Notes under the pieces: model-generated
Told to the model about the DNA's origin: nothing
The model's database searches: none
Seen by the model: only the letters and a program-made list of their open reading frames with translations
In this document: piece by piece, positions 1-8,490 of the stretch
Layout: every line of letters starts with the position of its first letter
Numbering within the stretch: the stretch's first letter is position 1
Program-made: the position numbers and the translations under genes
Assembly: GCF_902499125.1 (NCBI RefSeq)
Contig: NZ_CABVPX010000008.1
Span: 62,001-126,000, forward strand
Length of the DNA stretch: 64,000 nucleotides
Direction: 5' to 3'
Origin: Burkholderia arboris
GTDB taxonomy: Bacteria > Pseudomonadota > Gammaproteobacteria > Burkholderiales > Burkholderiaceae

Positions 1-390
1 GGCTACTCGGAAGTCAGCCCGCTCAACAAGAACGGCCAGGGCATCAAACGGCTAGGCCTGTTCATCAACGACGGCCCGTCGCCTGAGCTGGGCAAGCAGC
101 CCGACGAGCCGCTGATCGTCGCGCACCGCGCGAGCGTGTTCTTCGGCACCGATCTGCAGGCCAGGCTGGTCGCGCAAGGCGTCGATTCGCTGATCATGGT
201 CGGTATCGCGTCGACGGGCGTGATGTTTTCGTCGATCGCCCACGCAAGCGATGCGGATTTCCGTCTCTATACGGTCAAGGATTGCTGTTACGACCCGGAC
301 CCGGTGGTCCACGAGCATCTGTTCGCCACCGCGTTCGAATCGCGCACGACGGTGCTGTCGCTCGCGGAGGCGCTGCAACTGCTCGCCTGA
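1..390 (+). CDS. Isochorismatase-family cysteine-hydrolase-like protein, 3' part
   Basis: Partial gene: the reading frame is open at the first base and ends at TGA 388-390, giving 129 visible residues. The fold signature is clear: a FFGTDL segment at about residues 47-52, a buried strand ending in the GIASTGV loop (68-74) and the run YTVKDCCYD, typical of isochorismatase/nicotinamidase-like hydrolases. In catalytic members the loop reads like GxATxxCV. Aligned this way, the nucleophile cysteine position is Val74, and the usual upstream lysine region reads AHRAS. The visible part therefore looks like the Cys-less subgroup, and hydrolase activity by the standard mechanism is doubtful. The substrate is unknown. 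It is convergent with the TetR gene that follows. Confidence 0.8.
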   Translation, partial: GYSEVSPLNKNGQGIKRLGLFINDGPSPELGKQPDEPLIVAHRASVFFGTDLQARLVAQGVDSLIMVGIASTGVMFSSIAHASDADFRLYTVKDCCYDPDPVVHEHLFATAFESRTTVLSLAEALQLLA

Positions 391-414
391 CGAGTCGACC
401 CGCCGTACGACGGC

Positions 415-1089
415 TTATCGAGCCGTTCCGATCCCCGCCAGAATGAGGTCGATGCCGGCCAGGAACTGCGCGCGCTCGTCGTGCGTGGCCAGTTGCGCCG
501 CCACCTTGCGCACGAACGGATACTGCGCCGGCTCGAGTTGCGCCCACCGCTCCGCCACGGTCGCGACGATCTCCGCTTGCCCCGTCTCGCGCGAATGAAG
601 CCGCGCGCCGGCCGCATACTGGCCGGCCAGCCCGAAGAGGTAGTGCATCAGCGCCGACGCCGCGTTGAATTGCTCCGGTTCGGGCACGCCCAGCGCCTGA
701 AGCTGCCCGCCGACGCGCTCCAGGATGCGCAGCACCGCGTGCTGCCACGGTTCCCGGAACAACTGCGCCCCCACCCACGGATGCGCGCTGAACGCGTCGA
801 ACAAACGCAGCGCGACGCGCCGGAGCGCTTCCGCCGCATCGCCGTCGTCCGCGCCCGGCACGTCCGCCATCGCGCCCGCGATCACCTGGTCCGCAGCCGC
901 CGCAAGCAGGTCGTGCTTGTCGGCGACGTGCCAGTAAATCGCCCCGCTTCCCGTCGCCAGGTACGCAGCGAGCGCGCGAAACGTCAGCGCGCGCTCGCCG
1001 TCCTTGTCGAGTATCTCGATCGCGGCCTCGACGATCCGCTCTTTCGACAGCGCATCCGCGCGCCGTTCGGTCCGGTTGCTGGTTTTCAT
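415..1089 (-). CDS. TetR/AcrR-family transcriptional repressor
   Basis: A 224-residue one-domain regulator. The N-terminal helix-turn-helix (about residues 12-60) has the family pattern: an IVEAAIEILDKDG helix followed by TFRALAAYLATGSGAIYWH, where YWH is the usual end of the recognition helix. The ligand-binding C-terminal domain is divergent, so the inducer cannot be read. The frame stays open upstream, but the ATG at 1087-1089 gives a normal TetR N-terminus (MKTSNRTERR), whereas longer versions would translate the operator region. The gene is divergent from the FAD monooxygenase at 1239, and two identical inverted repeats lie between them. It most likely represses itself and the monooxygenase (inference from layout). 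Confidence 0.9.
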   Translation of the reverse strand: MKTSNRTERRADALSKERIVEAAIEILDKDGERALTFRALAAYLATGSGAIYWHVADKHDLLAAAADQVIAGAMADVPGADDGDAAEALRRVALRLFDAFSAHPWVGAQLFREPWQHAVLRILERVGGQLQALGVPEPEQFNAASALMHYLFGLAGQYAAGARLHSRETGQAEIVATVAERWAQLEPAQYPFVRKVAAQLATHDERAQFLAGIDLILAGIGTAR

Positions 1090-1109
1090 GCGCGCTAGCT
1101 TGACACACA

Positions 1110-1151
1110 TGGAACAACGTTCCAATATCTCGCCATTGGAACAACGTTCCA
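1110..1151. promoter_or_regulatory. Two identical palindromic operators for the TetR regulator
   Basis: The 15-mer TGGAACAACGTTCCA occurs at 1110-1124 and again at 1137-1151. Each copy is a perfect inverted repeat of 6-bp arms (TGGAAC/GTTCCA) around a 3-bp centre, and the centres are 27 bp apart. The pair lies between the divergent TetR and monooxygenase genes, the expected place for a TetR dimer site controlling both. Confidence 0.75.
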
Positions 1152-1238
1152 TTGTCAACTCAAACGGGGCGCGATGCCGGTCAGGTATCGCGCCATCGAC
1201 CGCCCACGGCCTGCCCCGGCCTGACACCGAGCCACCCG

Positions 1239-2768
1239 ATGAATCTTCCCGTCACCCATGATGTCGTGATTGCCGGAGCCGGCCCGGTCGGCCTGTTCCT
1301 CGCGTGCGAGCTTCGCCTAGTCGGCCTGTCCGTGCTGGTGGTCGAGCAGGCGAACGATCCGGATTCCCCGCTGAAGCGTCTTCCGTTCGGCATGCGCGGC
1401 CTGTCGGCGCCCACCATCGACGCGTTCGACCGTCGCGGCCTGCTCGACGACATCGCACTGCCGCCCCGCGCGAACGACACCGCACACTGGATGCAGCAAT
1501 CGCGCCGTCCGGGCGGCCATTTCGCCGGCATCCCGTTCTTCCACGACAACATCGATGCGTCGCAGTGGCCGTACCACCTGCCCGGCCCGGCCGGCACGCA
1601 CATGGCGACCGACATGGCGCGCGTCGAATCCGCGCTGGCCGCTCGTGCGCAAGCAACGGGCGTCGAGATCCGGCGCGGTATCCGCGTCGAGGGCTTCGAA
1701 CAGTCGGACGCGGACGACACGGTGACTCTGCACGCGGGCGGCAACACGTTCCGCGCCCGCTGGCTCGTCGGCTGCGACGGTGGCCGCAGCACGGTCCGCA
1801 AGGCCGGCGACTTCGCGTTCGCCGGCACCGATCCCGAATTCACCGGCTACTCGATCGAAGCCGAATTCGCCGATCCGGGCGCGCTGCTGCCGGGCCGTCA
1901 TTACACGACGGGCGGCATGTACACGTACACGCCGCCCGGAACCATCGCGCTGGTCGAGTTCGACGGCGGCGCGTTCCACCGGAGCGGGCCCGTCACGCTC
2001 GAGCATGCGCAAGCCGTATTGCGCCGCGTGTCCGGCACCGGCGTCACGCTGACGGCCCTCCGGCTCGCCACCACGTGGACCGACCGCGCGTACCAGGCCG
2101 CGACCTACCGCAACGGACGCGTGCTGCTCGCGGGCGATGCCGCGCACATCCACTCGCCGCTCGGCGGCCAGGGGCTCAATCTCGGGCTCGGCGACGCGAT
2201 GAATCTCGGCTGGAAGCTGGCCGCGACGATCCGCGGCGACGCGCCGGACGGGCTGCTCGACAGTTACACGGCCGAGCGGCATCCGGTAGGCGCACGGGTG
2301 CTCGACTGGTCGCGCGCGCAGGTCGCGCTGATGCGGCCGTCTCCGAGTTCGCGCGCGCTCGAAGCGATCATGCGCGATCTCGTCGACACGCGCGACGGCG
2401 CGACGTACTTCGCCGAGCGCGTGTGGGGCGTGTCCGTTGCGTACGATCTCGGCGGCCATCACCCGCTCGTCGGCCGCAGCGCTCCGGATTTCGAACTGGC
2501 CGACGGCACACGGCTCGGCGAGCGCGTCCGGCACGGCAAGGGCGTGCTGCTGGACTTCGATGCAGCCCGGCCGCTTCAGGCACTGGCAAGCCGCTGGCGC
2601 GACCGGATCGCGTACATCGCGAGCGATGCAAAAGACCGGCTCGGAGTGCGCGCGGTGCTCGTGCGTCCCGACGGGATCGTCGCATGGGCCGGTCACGACG
2701 ATGCGGATGCCGACGCAGCGGCGCACGCGGCAGCGCGATGGTTCGGCGCGCCCTGCGCCGCGCATTGA
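1239..2768 (+). CDS. FAD-dependent aromatic-type monooxygenase (PheA/TfdB-like)
   Basis: A 509-residue class A flavin monooxygenase. It has the N-terminal dinucleotide fold with GAGPVG (residues 13-18), a mid-protein stretch DGGRSTVRK (the DG motif) and the FAD ribityl motif LLAGDAAHIHSPLGGQGLN near residue 297. The C-terminal about 110 residues form the thioredoxin-like domain usual in phenol/tetracycline/anthracycline hydroxylases. ATG 1239-1241 is chosen because the FAD fold begins six residues after it; the frame upstream runs back into the operators. The substrate is probably an aromatic or polyketide-like compound that also serves as inducer of the divergent TetR gene (inference). A role in detoxification is as likely as one in catabolism. 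Confidence 0.88.
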   Translation: MNLPVTHDVVIAGAGPVGLFLACELRLVGLSVLVVEQANDPDSPLKRLPFGMRGLSAPTIDAFDRRGLLDDIALPPRANDTAHWMQQSRRPGGHFAGIPFFHDNIDASQWPYHLPGPAGTHMATDMARVESALAARAQATGVEIRRGIRVEGFEQSDADDTVTLHAGGNTFRARWLVGCDGGRSTVRKAGDFAFAGTDPEFTGYSIEAEFADPGALLPGRHYTTGGMYTYTPPGTIALVEFDGGAFHRSGPVTLEHAQAVLRRVSGTGVTLTALRLATTWTDRAYQAATYRNGRVLLAGDAAHIHSPLGGQGLNLGLGDAMNLGWKLAATIRGDAPDGLLDSYTAERHPVGARVLDWSRAQVALMRPSPSSRALEAIMRDLVDTRDGATYFAERVWGVSVAYDLGGHHPLVGRSAPDFELADGTRLGERVRHGKGVLLDFDAARPLQALASRWRDRIAYIASDAKDRLGVRAVLVRPDGIVAWAGHDDADADAAAHAAARWFGAPCAAH

Positions 2769-2857
2769 TCGCGGCCGCCGGGCGCCGGAAACCGGTGTAT
2801 ATTGCCCAGCGACAAAACCTGCACACGCGCCGTCGACGGCGCGCCCGACACCGCCGA

Positions 2858-3802
2858 ATGCCCACGCCCGCCACGCTGCCGACACCCGCCGAACTGAACC
2901 GCACGCTGCCGTTCGTGGCCGGCGCGCGGCCGTGGCGGCTCGTGCGCTATGCGTGCGTCGACTGGTTCGGCATCCTGCTGTGCTGGGCCGCGATCCGCTT
3001 CGTGCCGAATCCGATCGTCCATGTCGCGGCCGTGTTGCTGATTGCGGGGCGGCTGCAGGCGTTCGGCGTGATCCTGCACGACGCATGCCATCTTCCCGTG
3101 CGACGCATGACGCTGCCGCTCGCGCTCGTCGACGCGCTCGCCGGCTGGACTATCGGCTCGTCCATCGCGGCGATGCGCTATCACCACCTGCGCCATCATC
3201 GCGCGGTCGGCACCGCCCAGGATCCGTACCTGCACCGGCTCGCCGCACGCGGCGGCTGGGTGCGGCGCGCGATGATGCTGCGCGGCGCGCTGCTGCCGGT
3301 CTGGTGGCCGTTACGCGCGCTGATGGCGCCGCTCGCGCTCGCCTGGCCCGCGTTCCGGCCGTGGTACGCACGCGGCTTCATGCAGGACCGTTCGGGCCAG
3401 GACCTGCGCCGTCACCCCGAAGTCATTGCGTGTGCGCGCGCCGACCTGCCGCATTGCGCGGGCTATCTGCTCGCGATCGCGGCCGTCGTGCACTGGGATC
3501 TGCCGTTCTTCACTTACTACGGACTGCCGTGGATCATCGGCGGCATCATGAATGCGAACCGCGTGCTGCTCGAACACGATCACGTGGAGATGGGCGAACG
3601 CTCGCCGGAATCGATCTGGAAGATGACGCGCACGATGACGTTCGGCTGGATCGGCAAGCTCGTGCTGTATCCGCGCAACATCGGCTATCACCAGGTGCAT
3701 CACGCGTATCCGGCGCTCGCGCTCGAGCATCTGCCGGCCGTGCACCGCTACCTGACGGACGGCGTCGCGCTCGCGTCCGGCCAGACCGGCCCCACGCGCT
3801 AA
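2858..3802 (+). CDS. Membrane fatty acid desaturase / hydroxylase family protein
   Basis: A 314-residue integral membrane di-iron enzyme of the fatty-acid desaturase superfamily. The three histidine boxes are visible: HDACH (74-78), HHLRHH (109-114) and HQVHH (278-282). Hydrophobic segments lie between them. ATG 2858-2860 starts a normal cytoplasmic N-terminus; the same frame stays open for over 1.5 kb upstream, antisense-like over the monooxygenase gene, and that part is not coding. TATATT at 2798-2803 is a possible -10 element. It is the first gene of the lipid-type block and is convergent with the Rieske oxygenase gene 33 bp downstream. It probably introduces a double bond or hydroxyl into a fatty acyl chain; position and carrier are unknown. 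Confidence 0.88.
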   Translation: MPTPATLPTPAELNRTLPFVAGARPWRLVRYACVDWFGILLCWAAIRFVPNPIVHVAAVLLIAGRLQAFGVILHDACHLPVRRMTLPLALVDALAGWTIGSSIAAMRYHHLRHHRAVGTAQDPYLHRLAARGGWVRRAMMLRGALLPVWWPLRALMAPLALAWPAFRPWYARGFMQDRSGQDLRRHPEVIACARADLPHCAGYLLAIAAVVHWDLPFFTYYGLPWIIGGIMNANRVLLEHDHVEMGERSPESIWKMTRTMTFGWIGKLVLYPRNIGYHQVHHAYPALALEHLPAVHRYLTDGVALASGQTGPTR

Positions 3803-3835
3803 ACGCGCGTCCCCGCGCAGCGCCGCACGCCGCGC

Positions 3836-4984
3836 CTACAGCTCGAACCGCATCACCTTCTCGCCGCACTGCCCGGCCGGCAGCGGTTCGCCGCGTTTCA
3901 CCGCGTCGAGCAGCCGGTCGATCGCGACATGCACGATGTCGGCGCGCACGTTGTGCGGCCGGAAGCCCGGTGCGTTGTCGAGCCCTTGCCGGTGCGCGCG
4001 CATGATCCGCACGTCCTGCTGGATCACGAGGTGCGTGTACAGGTTCAGCAACGGCCGCAGCGCGCGCAGCACCCAGCGCGGCAGCCGGAAGCGATACGCG
4101 ATGTACGTGTAGACGCGCGAACGGCGCGCATCGATCGGCGTGATCTGGCTGACGATCAGGAACCCGGAACGCTCGCCCCACAGGTAGTCGCACCGCGTCA
4201 CATTCGGCGCGATGAAGCGGTCGACGTGCGCAAGCGGCACGCGATCGGGATTCGTGAGCCAGTCGAGGCAGAAGCCGATCTTGTCGTCGCCGTCGTGATA
4301 AGTGACGGCGACGCTGTCCGGCGTCGCCGCGACCGTGGCCTCCATCGCCTGGCCACGGCTGCTGCGGAAGATCCCGTCGTGGACGAACACCGTGTGCGGC
4401 ACGTCCATGAAGTTCTGCGCGAGCATCGCGATGTCGCCGTCGAACGTGTTGACCATGTAGTACGACTGCCATGCAGCGACGTCGCGGAACGGCATCCGGA
4501 AAATCGTGCGCGCGGACGGATCGCCGGTGCCGGGATACACCCACACGAGCCCGTCGAGCAGTTGTACGGGCAGTGTGCGCTGCCGGAACGGATAGCGGCC
4601 GGGCGCGCCCGTCGGCCGCGTGCCGTCGATGCTCGGCACATGAACGACCTGCCCCTCGCCGTCGTAACGCCAGCCGTGATACGGACAGACGAGCGTGTCG
4701 CTGTCGACCTTGCCGGCCGACAGTCGCGTACCGCGATGCACGCACTGGTCGACCAGCGCGGCGATCCGGCCATCGCGCTGGCGAAACAGCACGATGCCGG
4801 TGTCGAGAATGCGCACGCCGAGCGGCTTGTCGTGCGGGAGTTCGCGTTCGGTGCACGCAACGAACCATTGCTCGTGCAGGCCGTCGATCTGCGGTGCGGA
4901 TGCTTGCGCGTGCGCCGCTTCGCGCGACGAGCACTCGTGCCCGCATCCGCGTGGTTCGTTCATGTCGTTCATGGCATCACTCAT
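3836..4984 (-). CDS. Rieske non-heme iron oxygenase (PaO/KshA-like)
   Basis: A 382-residue oxygenase alpha subunit. The Rieske [2Fe-2S] ligands are C81-x-H83 and C100-x2-H103. The mononuclear iron site is in NFMDVPHTVFVH (N191, D194, H197, H202), a spacing seen in pheophorbide a oxygenase, cholesterol 7-desaturase and related monooxygenases. No reductase gene lies nearby, so electrons must come from elsewhere. Its start overlaps the stop of the upstream GH3-like gene by 8 bp, and several ATG codons (residues 1, 5, 8) could serve as start. It is the third gene of a leftward operon desaturase-GH3-Rieske. It probably hydroxylates or desaturates the product of that pathway (inference). Confidence 0.88.
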   Translation of the reverse strand: MSDAMNDMNEPRGCGHECSSREAAHAQASAPQIDGLHEQWFVACTERELPHDKPLGVRILDTGIVLFRQRDGRIAALVDQCVHRGTRLSAGKVDSDTLVCPYHGWRYDGEGQVVHVPSIDGTRPTGAPGRYPFRQRTLPVQLLDGLVWVYPGTGDPSARTIFRMPFRDVAAWQSYYMVNTFDGDIAMLAQNFMDVPHTVFVHDGIFRSSRGQAMEATVAATPDSVAVTYHDGDDKIGFCLDWLTNPDRVPLAHVDRFIAPNVTRCDYLWGERSGFLIVSQITPIDARRSRVYTYIAYRFRLPRWVLRALRPLLNLYTHLVIQQDVRIMRAHRQGLDNAPGFRPHNVRADIVHVAIDRLLDAVKRGEPLPAGQCGEKVMRFEL

Positions 4985-6575
4985 CCGTCATCGCGAGCAG
5001 CGCCTCGGCCATCGGCAGCCGCGTCACGAGCAGGCACGGCTTCACGTCGCCCGCGCGCATGCCGGCCCGATCGGCCGCGTGCTGCAGCCAATCGCCGAGC
5101 CGCGCCGGCGATCGGCCCAGCCAGCGCATCTGCAGCGGGCCGAGCTGGCCGAGGCGGCGTGCGTGCGCGTAATGAAATGCCTGCGCCAGCCCGGTTTCGA
5201 CGGCTGCGCGCATCGTATCGGCCGCGTCTGCGCCGAGGTCGCCGGCGACGCACAGCACGTAGTGCGGCAGCCCTTCTCGCGCCGCGCACGGCACGATGCA
5301 CGCACCGACTTCCCCGTGTTGCCCGAGCGCAGGATTCAGCGCATCGGCCACGATGCGTTCGTCGAGCTTCTCGCCGACGAGATCGACGCTCGCCGCCGCA
5401 CGGCCGACGAACGCAATGCGCGGCGTGCGTCCGGTCATGCCGATCACGCGCACGCGATCGCCGAGCGCATAGCGATACAGCCCGCCGCCGGTCGTCAGCA
5501 ACACCTGTGCGTCGTCACCCGGTTGCAGCGCGTCGACATCGCACACGCTGCCGTCGTCGCGCACGAATTCGAGGTAGTGGCTGCCGATCGCGAGCGGGCA
5601 GCCGTCGCCCGCGCCGAAGGGAATGCTGGCAACGCCTTCGGTCGCGAACAGCCCCTTCGGCAGCCATTGCACATCCGGGAACCGCACGCGCAACGCGTCG
5701 GCGTAATACCGGCTCGGGCCGTCCAGCCAGCAGCTCACGGCCGCCAGGCGCGGCCACAGTGCATGGCAGTCGCCGTTCGCGCTCGCACGACGCAACGCAG
5801 CGCGACGATCGGCCGGCAGCGACGCTTCGACCCATGCGAGATCGCGCACGCCATCGGCATCGTTGCGATCGAACAGCGGACGCAGCACGCTCGTCAGGAA
5901 CGTCGGGCTCCACACGCTGATAAACGCGAGCGATGCGTCGGCGACGAGCGCGCGCAGGGTCTCGCGCCGCCACGTCGCCGCGTCGCCGGTCAGCGGCGGC
6001 ACGAGCAGCGTCGGCACAAGTGCGGCGGCGCTGCTGTCTCCCAGATAATCGAGATCGCTCGCCGAGCCGACCGGAATTCCGCTCGGCGCAACGCCGGGCG
6101 CCTGCAGCGGCGGCGACATCGACCAGTACGCATGCCCTTCGCCGAGTGCCGGACAGGCGCGATGCATGTCGGCCAGCCACACGATCATCGCGGCCTGCAG
6201 TTCGCGCAGGAACGCGGGCGTGTACGGAATCAGCTTCCGGCGCGCCGTGCTGCCGCTCGTACGTTCGAGGAACAGCGGGCGTTCGGCGGTCAGCACCGGT
6301 TCCGTCTCGTTCGACACGCGCTCGAGCCACGGCAGGAAATCGGCGGCCGCGTGCACGGGCACGCGCTCGCGGAACCGTGCGGGGCTGTCGATCCGGTCGA
6401 AGCCGAAGCGGCGGCCAAACGCCGTGTCGCGGTTGGCGGCGAGCAGCGCCATCAACCGCTGCGCCTGCACGTCGCCCGGCGCGTCGAAGCCGGCCTGCCA
6501 GCGATCGACGTCCGGCTGCGCGGCGCGTGCGAATGCACGCCAAGCGTCGGCGGGACTGCGGGCGGAAGCGTCCAT
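4977..6575 (-). CDS. GH3-family acyl-adenylate/amide synthetase
   Basis: A 532-residue protein resembling the plant GH3 auxin-responsive family, which are ANL-type enzymes that adenylate a carboxylic acid and join it to an amino acid or amine. The ATP loop TSGST (106-110) is followed by RRKLIPYTP, the GH3 form of the motif. Further matches are the stretch about MSPPLQ, and GGLYRYALGDRVRV near the C-terminal third. Start codon ATG (6573-6575 on the reverse strand) overlaps the upstream desaturase stop by one base (TGATG), so the two are probably translationally coupled. The acid is likely a desaturated fatty acid from the neighbouring enzymes and the acceptor may be an amino acid (inference). 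No acyl carrier protein is encoded here. Confidence 0.82.
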   Translation of the reverse strand: MDASARSPADAWRAFARAAQPDVDRWQAGFDAPGDVQAQRLMALLAANRDTAFGRRFGFDRIDSPARFRERVPVHAAADFLPWLERVSNETEPVLTAERPLFLERTSGSTARRKLIPYTPAFLRELQAAMIVWLADMHRACPALGEGHAYWSMSPPLQAPGVAPSGIPVGSASDLDYLGDSSAAALVPTLLVPPLTGDAATWRRETLRALVADASLAFISVWSPTFLTSVLRPLFDRNDADGVRDLAWVEASLPADRRAALRRASANGDCHALWPRLAAVSCWLDGPSRYYADALRVRFPDVQWLPKGLFATEGVASIPFGAGDGCPLAIGSHYLEFVRDDGSVCDVDALQPGDDAQVLLTTGGGLYRYALGDRVRVIGMTGRTPRIAFVGRAAASVDLVGEKLDERIVADALNPALGQHGEVGACIVPCAAREGLPHYVLCVAGDLGADAADTMRAAVETGLAQAFHYAHARRLGQLGPLQMRWLGRSPARLGDWLQHAADRAGMRAGDVKPCLLVTRLPMAEALLAMTDE

Positions 6576-7498
6576 CAGAAATAGGTCTTGTCGAGTTGCG
6601 CGAGATCGTCGGGCAGCCGGCGCGGCGGCGCGAAGATCGTGAGCCAGCCGTACCACAGCGGCCGCGTCTCGCGCAGGTCCGACGCCGCGTGCATGTCCTG
6701 CCAGCGCAGCGCCGGGCGGCGATGATGCGTCAGGTTGTAGTTGAAGTTCAGCAGCAACCAGCGCACCGGGGCCGGCGCGCGCATGTTGTACGTGCCTTCG
6801 ACGACGTCGAGCGGCGTGCGCATGTGGTACACCCATTGCAGCGACGACCACGAGAACGCGAACGCGACATACGCGATCAATACGGCCGGCACCGACCAGT
6901 CGAGCAGCCAGCCGGCCAGCAGCCATGCACCGACGGCGGCGAGCGTTTCGTAGCGGATGCGGCGGAAGTCGGCCGTCGTGAATTCCTTGAAGGCGGCCGC
7001 GTAGGTGTTGTCGTCGCCGCGTGCGGCGAGCCGCTGCATCGTGCGGCCGGGCACCAGCGCGAGCACGAAGCTGCCGACGAAACCGCCGAGCCAGATGCCG
7101 CCGAGGATCGCCGCGTAGTACTCGATGCGCTTGCGCAGCAGCGATTCGTTCGCGGTCGCGAAATCCGCGCGCTCGGCAGGCGTGCGGTTGCGCACGTGAT
7201 GGCCGAGATGGTTGACGTGAATGAGCGTCGCGGCCGCGCCGAACATCGTGGACGCCCACCACATCATCATATAATTCGCGGTCGGCCGGCGATGTCCGAA
7301 CCCGTGGAAGGTTTCGTGCATCATCGAGAACACGCCTTGCATCACGAGGCAGAACGGCACGAGCACGAGCCACTTGATCGCGCCGGCATCCGTATGCGAA
7401 AGCCAGGTGAGCGTGCCGGCCCACACGAGGCTCTGCAGCGCGAGCACCAGCAGGTTGACGCGATCGTAACGTCGGGCTTGCGCGCTCGGTCGGTTCAT
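6575..7498 (-). CDS. Membrane fatty acid desaturase family protein
   Basis: A 307-residue second desaturase, only distantly similar to the one at 2858. The histidine boxes are HETFH (61-65), HVNHLGHH (94-101) and a C-terminal NYNLTHHRRP box, with hydrophobic membrane spans before and between them. It opens the leftward desaturase-GH3-Rieske operon and shares the TGATG overlap with the GH3 gene. About 100 bp separate it from the divergent PF10118 gene at 7603, so one control region may serve both arms. The regiochemistry cannot be told. Confidence 0.87.
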   Translation of the reverse strand: MNRPSAQARRYDRVNLLVLALQSLVWAGTLTWLSHTDAGAIKWLVLVPFCLVMQGVFSMMHETFHGFGHRRPTANYMMMWWASTMFGAAATLIHVNHLGHHVRNRTPAERADFATANESLLRKRIEYYAAILGGIWLGGFVGSFVLALVPGRTMQRLAARGDDNTYAAAFKEFTTADFRRIRYETLAAVGAWLLAGWLLDWSVPAVLIAYVAFAFSWSSLQWVYHMRTPLDVVEGTYNMRAPAPVRWLLLNFNYNLTHHRRPALRWQDMHAASDLRETRPLWYGWLTIFAPPRRLPDDLAQLDKTYF

Positions 7499-7602
7499 GG
7501 CTCGGCAGGCTCGGAATGGCGGTTGTTTGCACGGGAGGATACAACAGATGCGTCAACTGCCGGTAACGGCTCGCGCCCCGTCCGCGAAGGGGGCGCGCTA
7601 GC

Positions 7603-8490
7603 ATGCGGCCATTTCGCCGCCCGCCCGCCGCCAGCACCGCGTCGCGCATGCCGCCGCGCGACGTGCGCTTCACGATCGACGAGCGCATTCCGCGCTTCTG
7701 GTATCGCGGCACCTGCCATGTGACGCGTTTCTTCGACGCGTTTTCCGTGATGTTTCCGCTCGGCGAGCGCTTCTTCGTCGAAAGCGTGCGGCCGTTTCGC
7801 GACCGCGTCGGCGGCGATGCATCGCTCGCGACCGATGTCGATGCGTTCGTGCGGCAGGAAGCGTCGCATATCCGCGTACACCGGCTCTACAACGCGCGTC
7901 TCGCGTCGCAGCATGTGCCGGTCGACGCGCTCGAAGCGCTGCTCGAAAAACGCCAGCGCAACGCGGCACGACAGGTGTCGCCGGTCATCCGGCTTGCGCT
8001 GACGGCCTGCCTCGAACACTACACGACGATCCTGTCGCACCGCCTGCTGAGCGACCCGGCGATCCTCGACGGCGCCGAGCCGACGATGGCGGCCGTGTGG
8101 CGCTGGCACGCGATCGAGGAAACCGAACACAAGACCGTCGCGTTCGACGTGCTCGCGGCCGCCATGCCGGGCGCGGTGCGGCGCTATGCCGTGCGCTGCG
8201 CGGCGATGCTCGGGATCTCCGTCTACTTCGTGATCGACCTGATCTATTTCGTGCACCGCCTCGTCGCGGTCGACGGGCAGACACGGAACGTGCGCGGCTG
8301 GCTGCAACTGCTGCGCTGGCTGTTCGTCGCGCCGGGGATCTTCACGCACGTGATACCGATGTGGCTGTGCTGGTTTTCGCCGCGTTTCCATCCCGATCGC
8401 CTCGACAGCGACGCGGCGCTGCGCGCGGCGCGCGCCGCGCTCGAACCGTATCTGGCGACGGCCGAACGCAAGCCGGAGCCGCACGCATGA
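7603..8490 (+). CDS. PF10118-type 'metal-dependent hydrolase' with di-iron signature
   Basis: A 295-residue protein of the family annotated as predicted metal-dependent hydrolase (COG3687). The conserved acids and histidines are laid out like a ferritin-like di-iron site: E55, E86-x2-H89, E138 and E173-x2-H176, within FPLGE, RQEASH, CLEHY and EETEH. A hydrophobic stretch follows near residues 190-215. A paralogue with the same pattern is encoded at 46435. SD-like AAGGGGG lies 9 bases before ATG 7603; a second Met (residue 16) is a possible alternative start. Its stop overlaps the next start (ATGA), giving a two-gene unit with the hydrolase. A di-iron oxygenase role would fit the oxygenase-rich neighbourhood (inference). 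Confidence 0.82.
   Translation: MRPFRRPPAASTASRMPPRDVRFTIDERIPRFWYRGTCHVTRFFDAFSVMFPLGERFFVESVRPFRDRVGGDASLATDVDAFVRQEASHIRVHRLYNARLASQHVPVDALEALLEKRQRNAARQVSPVIRLALTACLEHYTTILSHRLLSDPAILDGAEPTMAAVWRWHAIEETEHKTVAFDVLAAAMPGAVRRYAVRCAAMLGISVYFVIDLIYFVHRLVAVDGQTRNVRGWLQLLRWLFVAPGIFTHVIPMWLCWFSPRFHPDRLDSDAALRAARAALEPYLATAERKPEPHA

Noticed and set aside
1304..2857. Long open frame antisense-like over the FAD monooxygenase, running into the desaturase
   Set aside because: High GC keeps alternative frames open; composition is Arg/Ala/Pro-rich with no motif. Only the part from 2858 has desaturase signals.
6576..7712. Open frame upstream of the GH3 start, overlapping the desaturase
   Set aside because: It lies in another frame of the desaturase, which has intact histidine boxes. 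The GH3 homology starts at 6575.
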